Of a DNA stretch of 64,000 bases, positions 1-12,387 are shown in pieces; the first letter of the stretch is position 1, and each line of letters begins with the position of its first letter. Origin of the DNA: Panulirus ornatus. Its lineage: Eukaryota; Arthropoda; Malacostraca; Decapoda; Palinuridae. The notes beneath the pieces were generated by a model, which saw only the letters and a program-made list of their open reading frames with translations, searched no databases and was not told the DNA's origin. The translations under genes were made by a program, and so were the position numbers. The stretch is taken from contig NC_092228.1 in the NCBI RefSeq assembly GCF_036320965.1, positions 15,748,307 to 15,812,306 on the forward strand, given 5' to 3'.

Positions 1-1235
1 TTTATTGGGTGATAATCATGAAGAATCATCGTAGCTATTTTGTTTTTGAAGCTTTGGCTATGTTAAAGAAGAGAGATTATAAAACATTGTGAGGAAAGGT
101 ACTATGACACTAGTGAGCTACATAGCCCATCTTGTCATATACTCAGAAACACTATATTGGTTATTTTTGTGGTAAGGTATTTCAGGTCAAATGATGTTTC
201 AAATTTAGTTTGTTTTTTTTAAGGAAGATATGAATATCATTTGTATTTTTTTCTTTTTTACCTGATTGCCATAGCTCATGGTTGATATGTGATGACAGCT
301 TCTCATTATGTAATTCAAAGCAAAGGTATTAGCAGTTCCCAGTAATTTACCCATGACACAGTGTAGTCATTATATCTATTTTCATTAGTGTGTCCCCAAC
401 TTCTCTTCTTCATTCCTCTCCTTCCCATTGCTTCATCCTAAATGTCTCCCTTTGCCTTGTCCCATTTTCATATACGCCTCCTTAATCTTTGATCCTCTTC
501 AATTTCCTTGATCCATCTTTCCTCCATTCCTTTTATATCCCTACTTTTGCATTGCCACCACTGCCATAGCTGCTTATTACTTCTAAACTTAAAAAGAATG
601 CCATTCCAGATTTCGATGTATATTGGAAATATATTATCAAAAGATCAGCTCATAGGCAGCTATTAGTAATACCAGATGGAGCATCGGCATGTCAGTAGCA
701 GAATGCATTGACTCTTGATACAAAATGTAGACAATAGCAGTATAGAAAAAATATATAGATTGGCATACATGTCTTTAATAGACAGAGGAGGATTTAAGTT
801 TGAAATTACATGCAATAATGATTTGTGAAAGAAAGATTCAGAAACATCTCAACAATAACTATATTAAAGAAGATCAGCCTGTATTTGTACCAGACAAAAG
901 TACGTAAACTAAGCTGTTGGGACACTGTAAAAACAAATATGTAACTAATGCAGGAATTGAATATGAACACTTTTCCTTGATTTTGTTATGGCACTTAGAA
1001 AGATAACATAAAGCATTTAGTTTGATAAAGTAGCAAAAGAAGATATGAAAAATAAGCAAGGAATAAGGATCAAGTTTTTGATAAACAAAAAGATTAGACA
1101 AATTATCAATTACAAATAGTAATCTGAAAGTTACTATTTAAGATTACTATTTGTGTTTAATGGGGAGAGAGTTCTATCCACTTATGTTGCCCATCCTCTT
1201 AACTTTGTATATATATTTGTACCATGTCTTTCTTC
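1..1235. other. AT-rich sequence without recognisable gene
   Basis: I see no exon, RNA gene or transposon domain here. A pyrimidine-rich stretch at about 390-545 is low complexity. The only open frames are short and AT-driven. It may be intron or intergenic DNA. Confidence 0.5.
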
Positions 1236-1578
1236 TTATGTATGAACACATACATACACACTATCCTGTGCCAAGTATCCATTCTATCAACCAGTCGTAG
1301 GTGAGGGCGAACAGCTGGAGGGGCTGTCGACGGGCTGCCAGGACCAGGATTTGAACCTATGCTGTGGACGAGCTGCCCCAACCAGGATTCGAACCTGTTC
1401 TAATCCTATTCATGGCAGCTGGTCCTTACTACACCCAGCTGTTCATTCTTCCCAAGGGGCTGGTCAATAGAATGGGCACCTAGCTTAGGGTAAGGTATGT
1501 GTGAGTGTGTGTGTGTGTGTCTGTGTGTGTCTGTGTGTATGTATGTATGTATGTATGTATGTATGTATGTATGTATGT
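1236..1578. repeat. Inverted pair of tRNA-like SINE units
   Basis: Two related units face outward. The right arm (about 1435-1500, + strand) begins CAGCTGTTC and contains GGTCAATAGAATGGGCACC. The left arm (about 1317-1250, read on the minus strand) begins CAGCTGTTC and contains GGTTGATAGAATGGATAC. Both run out into GT/GTAT repeats (right tail 1501-1578, left tail 1236-1260). Between them are two matches to the reverse complement of a Pol III B box, GGATTTGAACCT near 1347 and GGATTCGAACC near 1385, so the tRNA-like heads point to the minus strand. This fits a tRNA-derived SINE, either two inserted head to head or one composite unit. Not a functional tRNA: I could not fold a full cloverleaf. 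Confidence 0.6.
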
Positions 1579-2005
1579 GTATGTACATAGGAGTAAGGAC
1601 ATGGTGCATATATTCATAGATAAGGAGATGGGGGTAACACAAGTGTAAAACTTTTATCCTGTAAAACACAAATAGTAACCACAGTGAGTAATCGAATATG
1701 CCTCAAGTAGCAGTACATTAGTAGCTTTGATGCTGTCAGTAAGAATGGTATCAAGCATAAGCAAAGAGGTAAAGAAAATGTAATAAGGTGTTTTGCTGGT
1801 GATGTCATGGTAAATAGGATCAGAATAGAAAATGCAAAAATACTTATTTACAATAAACCTTTGTTCTGATGAACTTCAGTTTATTAGAATTTGGCTTCAA
1901 ATGGACCCTTAAGACCCCACCAGGCTAAGTTTGGGATCTAACAAATTTTTGTAAAAGTCCTTTACAACTCAAATTTACTCTGTTAAGGGCTTGCCAGAGT
2001 AATGG

Positions 2006-2450
2006 TGTGGGGTGGTTTGGTCAGATAAGTAATGAAAAGATTACAAAGAGGTATGGTAATAAGAAAAGTGTGGTTGAGAAGCTGACAGAGGGTGTGCTGA
2101 AATGGTTTGGACTTACGGAGAGAATAAATGAAGTGAGGTTGACAGAGAGGATATATATGTCAGAAGTGAAGGGGACAAGGAGAGGGGGTAGACCAAAATG
2201 GAGATGGAAGGATGGAGTGAAAAATATTTTTGAGTGGTCAGGGCCTGAACAAGCTATAGGGTGAAAGGCATGCATGGGATCGAGTGAACTGGAACAGTGT
2301 GGTATACAAGGGCAATGAGCTGTCATTGTACTAAACCAGGGCATATGAAGTGGCCAGGGGGAACCATGGAAAGGCCTGTGGGGTATGGTTGTGGATAGGA
2401 GCTTGTGGTTTTGGTGCATTACACAAAACAGCTAGAGGATGTATGTCTCC
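2006..2450 (+). mobile_element. Old RTE-like LINE 3' fragment
   Basis: The reading frame 2007-2264 encodes a degenerate C-terminal part of the abundant LINE reverse transcriptase of this window: WFGQISNEK, NKKSVVEK, GVLKWFG, TRRGGRPKWRWKDGVK. The bases after the stop (to about 2450) match the LINE 3' UTR, including a form of the GGGGTAAACCATGGAAAG block. It is 5'-truncated well downstream of the catalytic core and more diverged than the copies at 16-27 kb, so it is an older insertion. Confidence 0.85.
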
Positions 2451-5400
2451 TGGACTACCTCACTAATGCAGGAAACAACAGACAAGTATGAAAGAATAAA
2501 GAAAGTTAAAGAGGCATTGTACCTAGTTTGGGATGTAGCAGAATGTTCCATTAGTACTGGTCTTGATTTGGGATGCTAGATGTCATAACATGTGACAGCC
2601 TGTTTTTCATCACCTTGGTGCATTTTTTTTTTTTTTTTAACATTTAATGTTCTCTCTGCACCCATGTACAATAATTTGATGGTGCAATATTATTTTTTTT
2701 TTCCTTTATCTCTGGAAAGAAAGATTATGTAGAATATCAGGATGAAACAAGACATAGCTTGGTCAGCGCCCACCAGTTTGAGATAAGCACCTTTTAGGTC
2801 AACACACAAACAAACTCAGTGCCATTATTCTCAAATGATTTAATTCATTATGATACAAAGGCCTGTCTCTTTGCATCAGATCATGGCAAGTAAGAGTACT
2901 TTCAGTGTTGCATGTGCAAAAAGATCATGGAAACTCCTTAGCATTGCTGAAAAACTGAAATTTATTGAAGGATTATGATCTTGGGGAGCGTAACTTAAGC
3001 CTCATGCAAACCCTATTTCTGACCAACCTGGAGATGATTCAGGTGATGCTAAGTCATCCTGGATGTATTTTTTTTTTTTTTTTATTCAGAGTAGTCTTTT
3101 TCACTCCCTGAATACTTTGAAGGAAAAAGTTGTTTCCAATGTACTTGTGAAAAGTTAATAAATCAGTTTCCCTTGTAAAAACTTGGGATGTAATGTGATT
3201 TGACTTCTAAATGGACTAATCTTCCCCCAATTAGTCAGTTAGATTAGGGGTTTACTGAATGCAAATAGACAAATGAGAACTTAGTGAAACTCAGTGAAGA
3301 AAGATTTAACTAATGGAATGATTAAAAGTATTACAGTGACATCTCAAAAGGGACCAGCAAGAAGATTGATAGTGAAGAAACATAAGATATGTAAAAGGAA
3401 TTGTAAGTGATAAGTCTGAAACTGGAAAATAGGAAAAAAAATTGTGATAAGAGAAGTGTCACTGCAAGAGAAAACAAGCTGATTGTGAAGAATATTCATT
3501 GTATGCCAGTATATATATGTCTAAGAATTCAGCCTTGTCATATGTTAAACCTATAAAACAAGCTAAACAAGCAAGTTTAAGGAGAATGAGCTTATGGACT
3601 TTTATGAAAAGTAGAAAAAATTCTGGGCCGTTTTTATAGAAATGTTTATGATACTTATGTTTGTTAACAGTTTAAGAAATTAGAACAGTTACAGTTTCCA
3701 ATTCAGAATGCTTAGGACTTGAGCCATGCTAGATTTCAGAATTTTCTAGTTTTAGGGATATTTTACCTGGCATGTGAAGATAATATACCCATTCCCTTGT
3801 GACAAGTTGGTTATGTCCATGCAAAACCTTTAATAGTATGTAAAGCCATTATATGATTAGTTAAAGTGGTTTATATAGTTGGGGGTTATTTTCCTTAGAT
3901 GAAGTTTTCTGTATCTAACTCTTAAATATGGAATATACTGGAACTATACATGGGAACTCCCTTTGCAGACTTACATTTATCACTTGAGACAAGATGCATT
4001 GAAAACTTTACAGAAAATGTCTTAATGGGGACCTATTAGGCTTCTCTAATTTCACTTCTAAAGTGATAGCCTTATGTTTTTATTTCCCTTAGTACTAGAT
4101 ATTCATTAATGTAGTTACAAAAGTGATTCCAAAGGCATTGAGCATAGAATTAACTCAAAAAGAGCATTAGAGAAAAAGGGTTTGGAAAGTCATGTGACAA
4201 CATGACTGAGCTTCATATTGTTTTCAACAGGCTGAAGGACATCATTAAGGGAAACAGTAAGAACATAGTTTTTAGTGATCCTAGTGAAATTTTGAATAAG
4301 GGACAATTGAAAAAGATTAGAAAAGTGCTGTGCATGGTAGCAATAGATTGGCCAGCATAACAAATATCCCCGGGTAAGCCTTTCAGTACTTTTCAAAGAC
4401 AAATATGCTGAACATAAATCATCAACTTTTTCACCATTGTTAGTGAAGAAGTAGTGATGAATGTAAATTGCAATTGTATAAAGCCTTAAATACAACAGGT
4501 AAAAGGCTGTATCTGATCCACCCCATTAGATTAAGAATGGAGTAATGATAATAGATAGACAGATGAATAAGTTAATGTAATTTTTTGTATTATTTCTTCC
4601 AAACTCTTTTTTCCTTTCACTTATAACAGATTCATCATATTTTCCCAACATGCTTTCTTATGTGGACTTTCAGCCTTTTATAATTCAATTTCAATACTTT
4701 ATTCCTTGATAGAGGAACGGGATTCTATTGCTTTTTATATATGTATGTATGTATGTTTGTTGTACAATGTCATGCTATGAATGTGGAAGAACATATTTGA
4801 GATATGATTAGTGACAAAAGTCAGAGATCACTTGCAGTGGATGAAATGAGTGGAAAAAATATTTGTGAAGATTATGCAAATATGAGCAGAATGTCACAGT
4901 AGATGCATATTGCTTTACATGAATAGATAGTACTATAGAAAGTAAATGCCTGAAAAAATGGATGAAAGTCATGATAAGTACACAGTTTACATAGATATGG
5001 TCAAAAGGTATTTTTGCAGAATGTAAAATAAGCTTAAGAAATGGCCAAATGAAAAGGAATTGAAAAGTCATGTGCTGTTGTGAATGAGATTCTGTTAGTG
5101 GAATGGATTGAAGGGTATTATGAATACTTGTACCTGTTGCAAAAAATGGTCTAGACACTATTAAGAGTGATCTTGATAGATAAGCAAAAATGTGACTAAG
5201 GAACAAGTGTTGAACATAGAAAGAAAAATGTCATAATTGGTAACAATACTGTAGATCAGCCAGCATAATATGTAACACTAAAGTAAGCCCTATACCCAAC
5301 CCCAGCCCCAGTGAGTGCCCATGGCCAGGACTGGACCACTTAGATTGACGAAGTTTAAATTTTGCATACGAGTGATATCTAAAAGTTTGTTTTTAAATGT

Positions 5401-5699
5401 TAGAGATAGTAGGTTCGCATCTAAAAGATATGTTTAATGGTACATTAATAGTCTTTGGAATGGAGATTAAAGGTACCTGTGAAGATGCATGATCGAAAAT
5501 GCCTTTCCCTCTTGCTGCTGCCAAGAAGTCTATTGCTTTAGAGGTGAAGTTGATTTTTTTGTATTGTTATAATATGCATCCTCTAAAGTCTTAGGTAAGT
5601 GTTCTTTGGATGCAGTATGTTTCCAGAGATTTAAGAATTAACTAGAAATCCTTTTTTGGGTCTATAGATGTGTTTCATGGTTTGAAAGTCAAGCCAACC
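2451..5699. other. No supported gene; possible transposase scrap near 2.9 kb
   Basis: Mostly AT-rich DNA with T-runs at 2627-2638, 2693-2702 and 3069-3083. At 2883-2975 the + frame reads MASKSTF...RSWKLLSIAEKLKFIEG, which resembles the N-terminal helix-turn-helix start of Tigger/pogo transposases (typical SIxEKLxxI). It then stops, and no other part of such an element is visible, so this is a weak call. Nothing else is recognised. Confidence 0.3.
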
Positions 5700-6080
5700 T
5701 TTTCTCTGCATTAAGTGGTCTACAAATGCATGAAAAGCCACAAAAGATCAAAAATAGCATCACAAAATGTAAACATTTACACACTAGCAGTAGTATACAT
5801 CTCCAAAGAACTTGTAATGGTGACATTGGTTTAAGATGTATTATTTGGTGTAGTTGATATTGTAGAACATTCACCTCTGAACAGGCTCATGTAGAAAGAA
5901 AAAGGTCACAAAGAGGATCATAGATTTATGGTTATCATAAACATTAACACAGTAGCGGTAGTATGTGTCTGAAAAAAGTAAGGAAATGATAATATTGGTA
6001 TAAGAATGAAATGGTATATGGTATTATAAAGAAATCATGTGCTTGTAAATTCATGTAAAAGAGAAAAACGTGACGAATGA
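5700..6080. repeat. Degenerate tandem repeat, period about 175 bp
   Basis: Segments around 5760-5850 and 5930-6015 share a common order of words: AAACATTTACACACTAGCAG versus AAACATTAACACAGTAGCGG, then GTAGTAT, then an ATTGGT(T/A)TAAGA block. The copies are strongly diverged. No coding function is evident. Confidence 0.4.
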
Positions 6081-6889
6081 TTCTCACAACTTGATCATTG
6101 TTGTAGGTATGTATGCACAGCAGCTGGCTGTACTTGCCTCATTCACCTTCGGTGTACTGGCAGGGCTCACCCCTTTTGGTGGGTGAAAGTATTTGAAGTG
6201 CATAGATGTCTTGAGCAAGGTGATTAGGTGACAATTCTATTTGAATAAGTGAGTCTAGCATGCATTCAGTACAGAACTTTGAGACAAAATGATGGTGAGT
6301 TGTCAGCCTTTAACAGTTATGAGATTGCATCATTTTTCTTATTTGGTGATAAAAATGGAAAACACTGAATATTGGAATGAAGATAAAAACCAAAAGAGAA
6401 TTCCTTTAATTGCAGCAGTAATTCAAGGGAAAGCCGGGAGTCTGAAAACTTATAAATCATCCCATGAATGCTAGGTGATTTGCAACGCATTAATTCCAAT
6501 ATGGACAGAAAACAAGATTTTGAAATTTTTTGAAAGAAATACATATAAAAGTAAATGTGTAGAAAATGGCAAACTAACATTCGTTAGAAATGCATGTAAA
6601 AGTAAGAAAACATACAAAAAGAGTGGGCTAGTATATTTAGTATGACCTTGGTATGATGTTGAAGTAGATCCCTAGAGGAATGGTAGAGGAGGAATATTAG
6701 AGGATGTAAGTCATTCATATTTTCTCTTTCCTGTTATGAGATAAGAGAAATACATGTAAAAGTTGAGTTCATGTACAAAGTTAACAAACGCACTTTGTAC
6801 AGCTGTGGTAAAACACAGCAGTTAATACATAGATCTCTCATGGCAGTGGTAAAGACATGGTGAAGGAGGGTATGTGTCACAGAGTAAGG
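6081..6889. other. No supported gene; short hydrophobic open stretch
   Basis: At 6109-6186 a GC-richer patch follows a TTGTAG and can be read as a 25-residue hydrophobic peptide starting MYAQQLAVLASFTFGVLAG and ending in TGA. It could be a cryptic transmembrane exon (TTGTAG acceptor, GTGGGT donor) or chance. I do not recognise it. The rest is AT-rich. Confidence 0.2.
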
Positions 6890-8195
6890 CATCACTGAGT
6901 TACCTCTCACTGTCCAATTAGGGCAGAAACCAAGGCCACACCGATACAGATTTTGGAGTGTGAATCAAAACGAGCCAACAAAAATAAGTACTACCATTGA
7001 TCTCTGGTGCTCAATGAATAATCAGCAGTACATGCCTCTCAGTGTTTAATCTTTTGGTGAGGCAACAGGAACTATTTTCATTTACATTGAAGGCAGTTTC
7101 AAAATGAAAAAACTTATCTTTTCAAGTTTTGTTTTATGCTTGACTGGACCTTAATTTTCTGATTAAGATATTGAACAACTCAGCCTGCGGAGTCTTATGA
7201 GCACTGTATGCTTTTTAACTTATGATGCAATATTGTCTGGAGAATAAGGACCTCCATGAGTATCTTTAGGCATACCAAGAGAGTTGTGTAATGTTTTTTG
7301 TAAATCTTTTTGTCACAAACTATTGTGAATCCTAATGGTTTTACAGAAATACCTGTTTTCTTGAAGGAATAACACAGCAGCAAAAATTATTGCATAATAT
7401 GAAGGCGCAGATCATTTACTGGGGTCCTCATCATTTCCACATACACTTGTAAATATTTGGAAAAGTTTAGGCTGTAATATCTGGAAACAACGTGCGGAAT
7501 GCCACTAAAAGAATTAATGGCTTTGTGTTTTGCAGACTAAAGTATCACTAGATTACCATTCATGCTGCCTGCTTAGGACAGAAACCAAGGCCACATGTAG
7601 TAGCCATACAAAAAAAGTCTGCAAAGATAAGCCCCATACTAACATTGACGTATGGCACTCACCAGATAGTCATATATGCATGACTCTAGTGTTTAACCCT
7701 TTGGTAAGGCAACAGGAATAATTTTTCATGTGCATTAAAGGCAGTTTAAAATGATGACATGATTTCTTCTTAAACCTGTTTTTATGATCAACTAAAACAT
7801 AATTTTTTGATTGATTGATTTGTTGAACAACTCAGCCTGCTTGAGTTATTGCTTATGAGTGCTGTGTGCTCTTTTTCTTATGCTGAACCTCTGCCCAGAG
7901 TATGAGGTACTAGATAGATAAAATTCAGGCATACAAAGTGGGTTGTATGATATTTGAAAATGTTATTGTCACAAATAATGATGAATAATAATGGTGTTAC
8001 ATCAGAAATATTTATTTTATTGCAAGAATGACACATCAGCAAAAATCATTGCATAGTATGAAGACATTGACCACATACAGGGGTCCTCATTGTCTCCAGA
8101 TATGCTTTTTGGTATTTGGAAAAAGTTTTGGCCATAATGTCCAGAAACAATCTTTGGAATGCCAGTAAATGTGTTAATGGCTTTGAATTTCATAG
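6890..8195. repeat. Diverged tandem duplication, two units of about 656 bp
   Basis: Unit 1 (about 6890-7535) and unit 2 (about 7536-8195) align along their length at a constant offset of 655-656 bp. Examples are CAGAAACCAAGGCCACA at 6923 and 7579, TTGAACAACTCAGCCTGC at 7170 and 7825, GGGGTCCTCAT near 7420 and 8080, and GGAATGCCA near 7496 and 8156. Indels and substitutions are spread throughout, so the duplication is old. No protein-coding signal is conserved between the units. Confidence 0.85.
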
Positions 8196-10780
8196 TGAAT
8201 GCCAAAGGCAGCCATTTCAAGGTCTGGTTCTCATATTAGATCAACTGCTCCCTCTTAAGAGCTTATATGAGGTCAGCCATCTCATAGGGGTTTAGTGTTA
8301 GAGTGAATCATCTACCACTGAAAATTTTGAAGCAAATTCTGGCGGATTTGAATTTTTCAGAAGAACTAATGTATGTATAATGCATAGCACTACCAAGGAT
8401 CCCTTTTCTCACCTCCTCAGTAGTTCCATCTGTATGATACTAAAGGGAGAATGCTTACTCCTAGCTTTTACAGTAGCCTTGAGATGTTGCATTTTGAAAA
8501 ATTTTTCATGATGAACAAAATAGTAAAAATTCAAATTGAACATAGAAAGGGCAGCACAACCAAAGGGCAGGTTTTATTTGAGACAGCATTTACTGCATTA
8601 ACACACCTTGCACCTCAAACAAATTGGCTGTGCTGGTAAACAATGTTGAGCGTGAAAGACAAGCTTCAATGAGATTTTAACTTACTTTTATTAACATTGT
8701 TGTACTGTAGTTTGTAGTTTTCAGTAATTTTATTTTGGAAGTATGCATCCCTCACCAAGAATGAGGAATTTCTCCAAGCTAATGGAGTTTTCAGTTTCAT
8801 TAGAACAGCCAGTTTCTGGAGCATTTTTGTTTTGAGGTTGCAAAATTTGGGATTTTATAAAAATTTCATGGTATGATGGAAAGAGTTAGTGAATCTACCA
8901 GAACTCTTTCAAATATATCAAAAAGACATTTGAGCACAATTATATGAGAGTGCACCAAGACAGATTGTGAATACAATTTTTTACCAGAAAAAGTGAAATA
9001 ACTTGCATTAATTAATTACTGTAAATGTAGTCGTGTGTGAATCCAGTATTAACAGTTATGTATTGTGGACAGCGAAAAATAATACCAATGTGTTTATATA
9101 AGTGGCATTTGTGATAAGCGGTGTATGCTATTCCTGCCATAGCCAACTACAACTCCTCCTCTCCTCTTCCTTCCCAGTTTAATAAAGACTTTCTTTCTTG
9201 ACTTTCTTTTTCCCATGCTCCCCTTGTTTCCAGCATATCCTGTCCTCTTGCTTTTCTCTGTCAGGTATACCTTCATCCCTTCATGTTCAGTGATATTGTC
9301 ATCTCTTTCCTTAGTCCTCTTGCATCCCCGTGGTATAATTTCTGTCTTCCTTTCTTCACCCTTTTCATCTCCCTGTTACCCATTCACCCTTTCCCTCTCC
9401 CACTCTTCCTTACTTTTTGACTGTTTTAACCTCCATGTTCTTTGTCATTTCTGAAGTTTTCCCCTCTTTTCTGTATACCCCCACTTCCCCATTCTTCTCC
9501 ACATGCCTTTTATTTTCCCTCGTATGTATTAACATTGTGCACATTAGGAGTATTTCATGTAATGGATGCCTTTGTTGACGAAAGTTGTGTTTTGGATATG
9601 ACTTTTGCTTCAAAATTTTTGAAAGTACAATATTGTAACATTAGTTTTCTTTTCTTCAGAGCTGGACTTCATTTGTAATGGAAAGATATTACTAATTTAC
9701 ATGTATGTGGCAGGTTTCTGTGCTCTGGTCAAATAGTGGTAAATACTTCACTGGCTGTTTCTTTACTGAGGTCCTGATAAACATTTTATTGCATCTTAGG
9801 TATTTGTTTATATTTTTGAAAGATTTTAGATTGATTAATTTAATGACTAACATTTTGTGATAGAATATTTTGAAAATGAAAGTGGATGCAGTTCTTGATC
9901 AACATTCTCTGTGATTTGGTCAGACCAGTAAAAATGAATAGCTAATGTTTTTGATCAGTTATGTGTTGTCAAAAAGAATGGAGTATTTTTTTCTATACAG
10001 ATGCTCAGACTGAACTGTGTATGTGAAATTACCATAAACTCTTTTCTTAAAGTGGTGTTAATTATGTTAATTATGGTGTAATTATCTGTTAAGCATGGAA
10101 AAGTTTGATAAAAGTAATGAGGGTTAAATGATGAAGACAATGTTGTAAACTTCTAACAACCTCAGTGCAAAAGACAAAAAACAAATACAGTATATTTGCT
10201 TAGAGAAATCTTTCATTAATGAAAACTAACTCCGAGCAGTGTGTTGAAGATTTTATTTCTTTTTTACTAATGTTTATTTTATACTTTAAATAACAGTGTT
10301 TCTTGACAGACTAATAAACGTATGAATTTTTCATGTGCAAATATCCTAATCTTTAGTTGTCAGAATGACTACCACCTTTGTGAAACACTGTTTTATCCTA
10401 TATATAAGAACTGACATAGACATATTGTAAGTTCCCACAAAGTTTTGCTTTTTAATGACATTTTCTTGGTTTTTGTCAGAGTGTCGAAAATATGCTTCTA
10501 AGAAGTAAATCAAATGAAAGTTGACTTATAGATAAAGAATTTGCTGAATTTATTTATGATCAACCCTAGATAAACTACTTCTAAGCTGAATGAAATCTCA
10601 CTTAATTGTACACTTTTTGAGAAAAGTCTTTTGAAATTTTCTTTCAAGATTTACAATGTCTCAGTTCATTTATGTTAAAACTTTTTTTTTAAGATAAACA
10701 CAGTATTGATGTGGATTTATGGCCTATTTTAGTCTTGTTAGTCCAGAGTTCCTTACCGTTTTGTATGTAACACATGGAGG
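8196..10780. other. No supported gene
   Basis: Only short chance frames. 9120-9520 is pyrimidine-rich low-complexity sequence that creates overlapping open frames on both strands (basic K/R-rich on minus, S/P/F-rich on plus). None has a recognisable domain. Confidence 0.5.
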
Positions 10781-11375
10781 AGTATTGTATGCTGAAGTGT
10801 ACATGATGCAGACATGTACGAGTCAGTATGTATGTGCTGCTTCTCCAAGTTATGCACAACTCGGAATGAAATTCAGTGAGAGAATTTTTCAAAATGTCTT
10901 AGTTGTTTTACTGCCTCCAGTTTTGTTTTCCTTTCTCAAGGTTGTACATTTTCATATTAAGTTGAGCATTGTTTAAAGGTACACATGCCACTTTGGTTCC
11001 AGCCAGCTGAATTCCCTCTGTTTGCATGTTTTGGAGAGTAGCATAATCTGCTGAAGTTTATAATGATGTTCCAACATGGTAAATGATTCATGAGTTTGTG
11101 CTGCTTCTCCAAGTTGCATATAACTTGGAATGAAAACCAGTCTCAGAATCATGCAAAATGTGCTAATTGGATATACTGCATATCCCTATTTTTTCATCAG
11201 TTTTTATTCGTTTGAGATGCTTTATGTTTGACATGCTCGTCTAGTCCAAGCATTGTTTACTGAATTTTTATATTTGGTACAGCCATTGTGTATACACCGA
11301 TTTTTTATGGTACACACACTTGAAAATGGAAACCATTTTTTGAGTCTCTCAGAATGTGCTTATTGGATTTGATGC
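10781..11375. repeat. Diverged tandem repeats, period about 200-265 bp
   Basis: The phrase GTGCTGCTTCTCCAAGTT occurs near 10835 and again near 11098 (offset about 264), each followed by a similar (C)AACT(C/T)GGAATGAAA block. A shorter third resemblance, TCTCAGAATGTGCTTATTGG near 11346, echoes the CTCAGAATC..GTGCTAATTGG region near 11143-11170. The surrounding T-rich open frames (10719-10976, 11354-11584) are by-products. Confidence 0.65.
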
Positions 11376-12387
11376 TCTGCATTTCATTTTTCGTTTATAA
11401 AGTTTCTTTTCTTTATTGCACAGTTTTAGCAGTATTTAAGATGTGGACTACCTCATTCTTCAAGATTGAGTTTGCTCTTGTTTTGCATGTTTTGCATGGC
11501 AGAGCATCATATACTTCAGTGAAATTTATCTGGCACAAATATTTTGCGTGTGTGCTTTGTTTTGGTGTGCTGTGGTATGTGTAAGTGATTAATTGCCTAC
11601 AGTACATAGAGTACACATTTGGCTTTGTCTCTCAAACTTTTGTTTCTTTGACACTTAATATTAGAATTCATTTATGCTGACTGCATTCATAATCTCATTG
11701 CTTATCACATTCCATTAACCACCAGTCTGTTATTTTATATCATCTCTGAAGTTTTATTTCTTCTTTAATAACTTGTATTTGATTTTCTCTGTTGATTTTA
11801 AAGAACTGTTCTATTTCAACATTGTCATTTTGATTCAGAACCTTGAACATCTTAACCAAGTTCCCCATCTTTGTTCTCTTTTCTAGTGTAGATGAAATTG
11901 TTGCTGCTAATCTGATCCTTTAGTTAGGTTCCTTTAATATTTTTTCCTTCATTCCATATTTAGCCTTCTTGATTTTTTCTGTTAGATCTTTAGGTGTGAG
12001 CCGACTCTTCCTGCAAGTGGTAAATCCCTGAGTGAGAAGTTGTCTACAACAAGGCTGTATTATGAGCAGTGGACAGAAAAGAGTACATAATTTTAGAGAA
12101 CCTTCTGTTTCTAAAGGAGCCCACATTACTTTCCATGTAGAGCACTGCCTCAAATTTGCAGGAACCCTGAAGAGGGTTCCAAGGTTTACATGGTGATATT
12201 AGATCAGTATATTTCTTCAAGTAGGTTGACCTAGTAAGATACATCCTCCAGTATGTGTATTATATTCTGTAAATGTTTTAATGAACATTTATGTATTCAT
12301 GCTATAAAATGCAGTTTTACTTAAAACAATTAAGGTAATATACCTCTTTAACAGTTCTGATACAGTGGTCTGATAAGAACTGAAGCA
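11376..12387. other. No supported gene
   Basis: AT-rich, no domain recognised. Overlapping minus-strand frames at 11920-12244 may be further decayed sequence of the LINE that starts at 12388, but I cannot show it. Confidence 0.35.

Noticed and set aside
1319..1434. Functional tRNA gene
   Set aside because: Two B-box-like words but no cloverleaf with an acceptor stem could be recognised; it sits within SINE units with microsatellite tails.
6890..11375. CRISPR-like array
   Set aside because: Tandem units are long, diverged and few; there are no short identical repeats with unique spacers.
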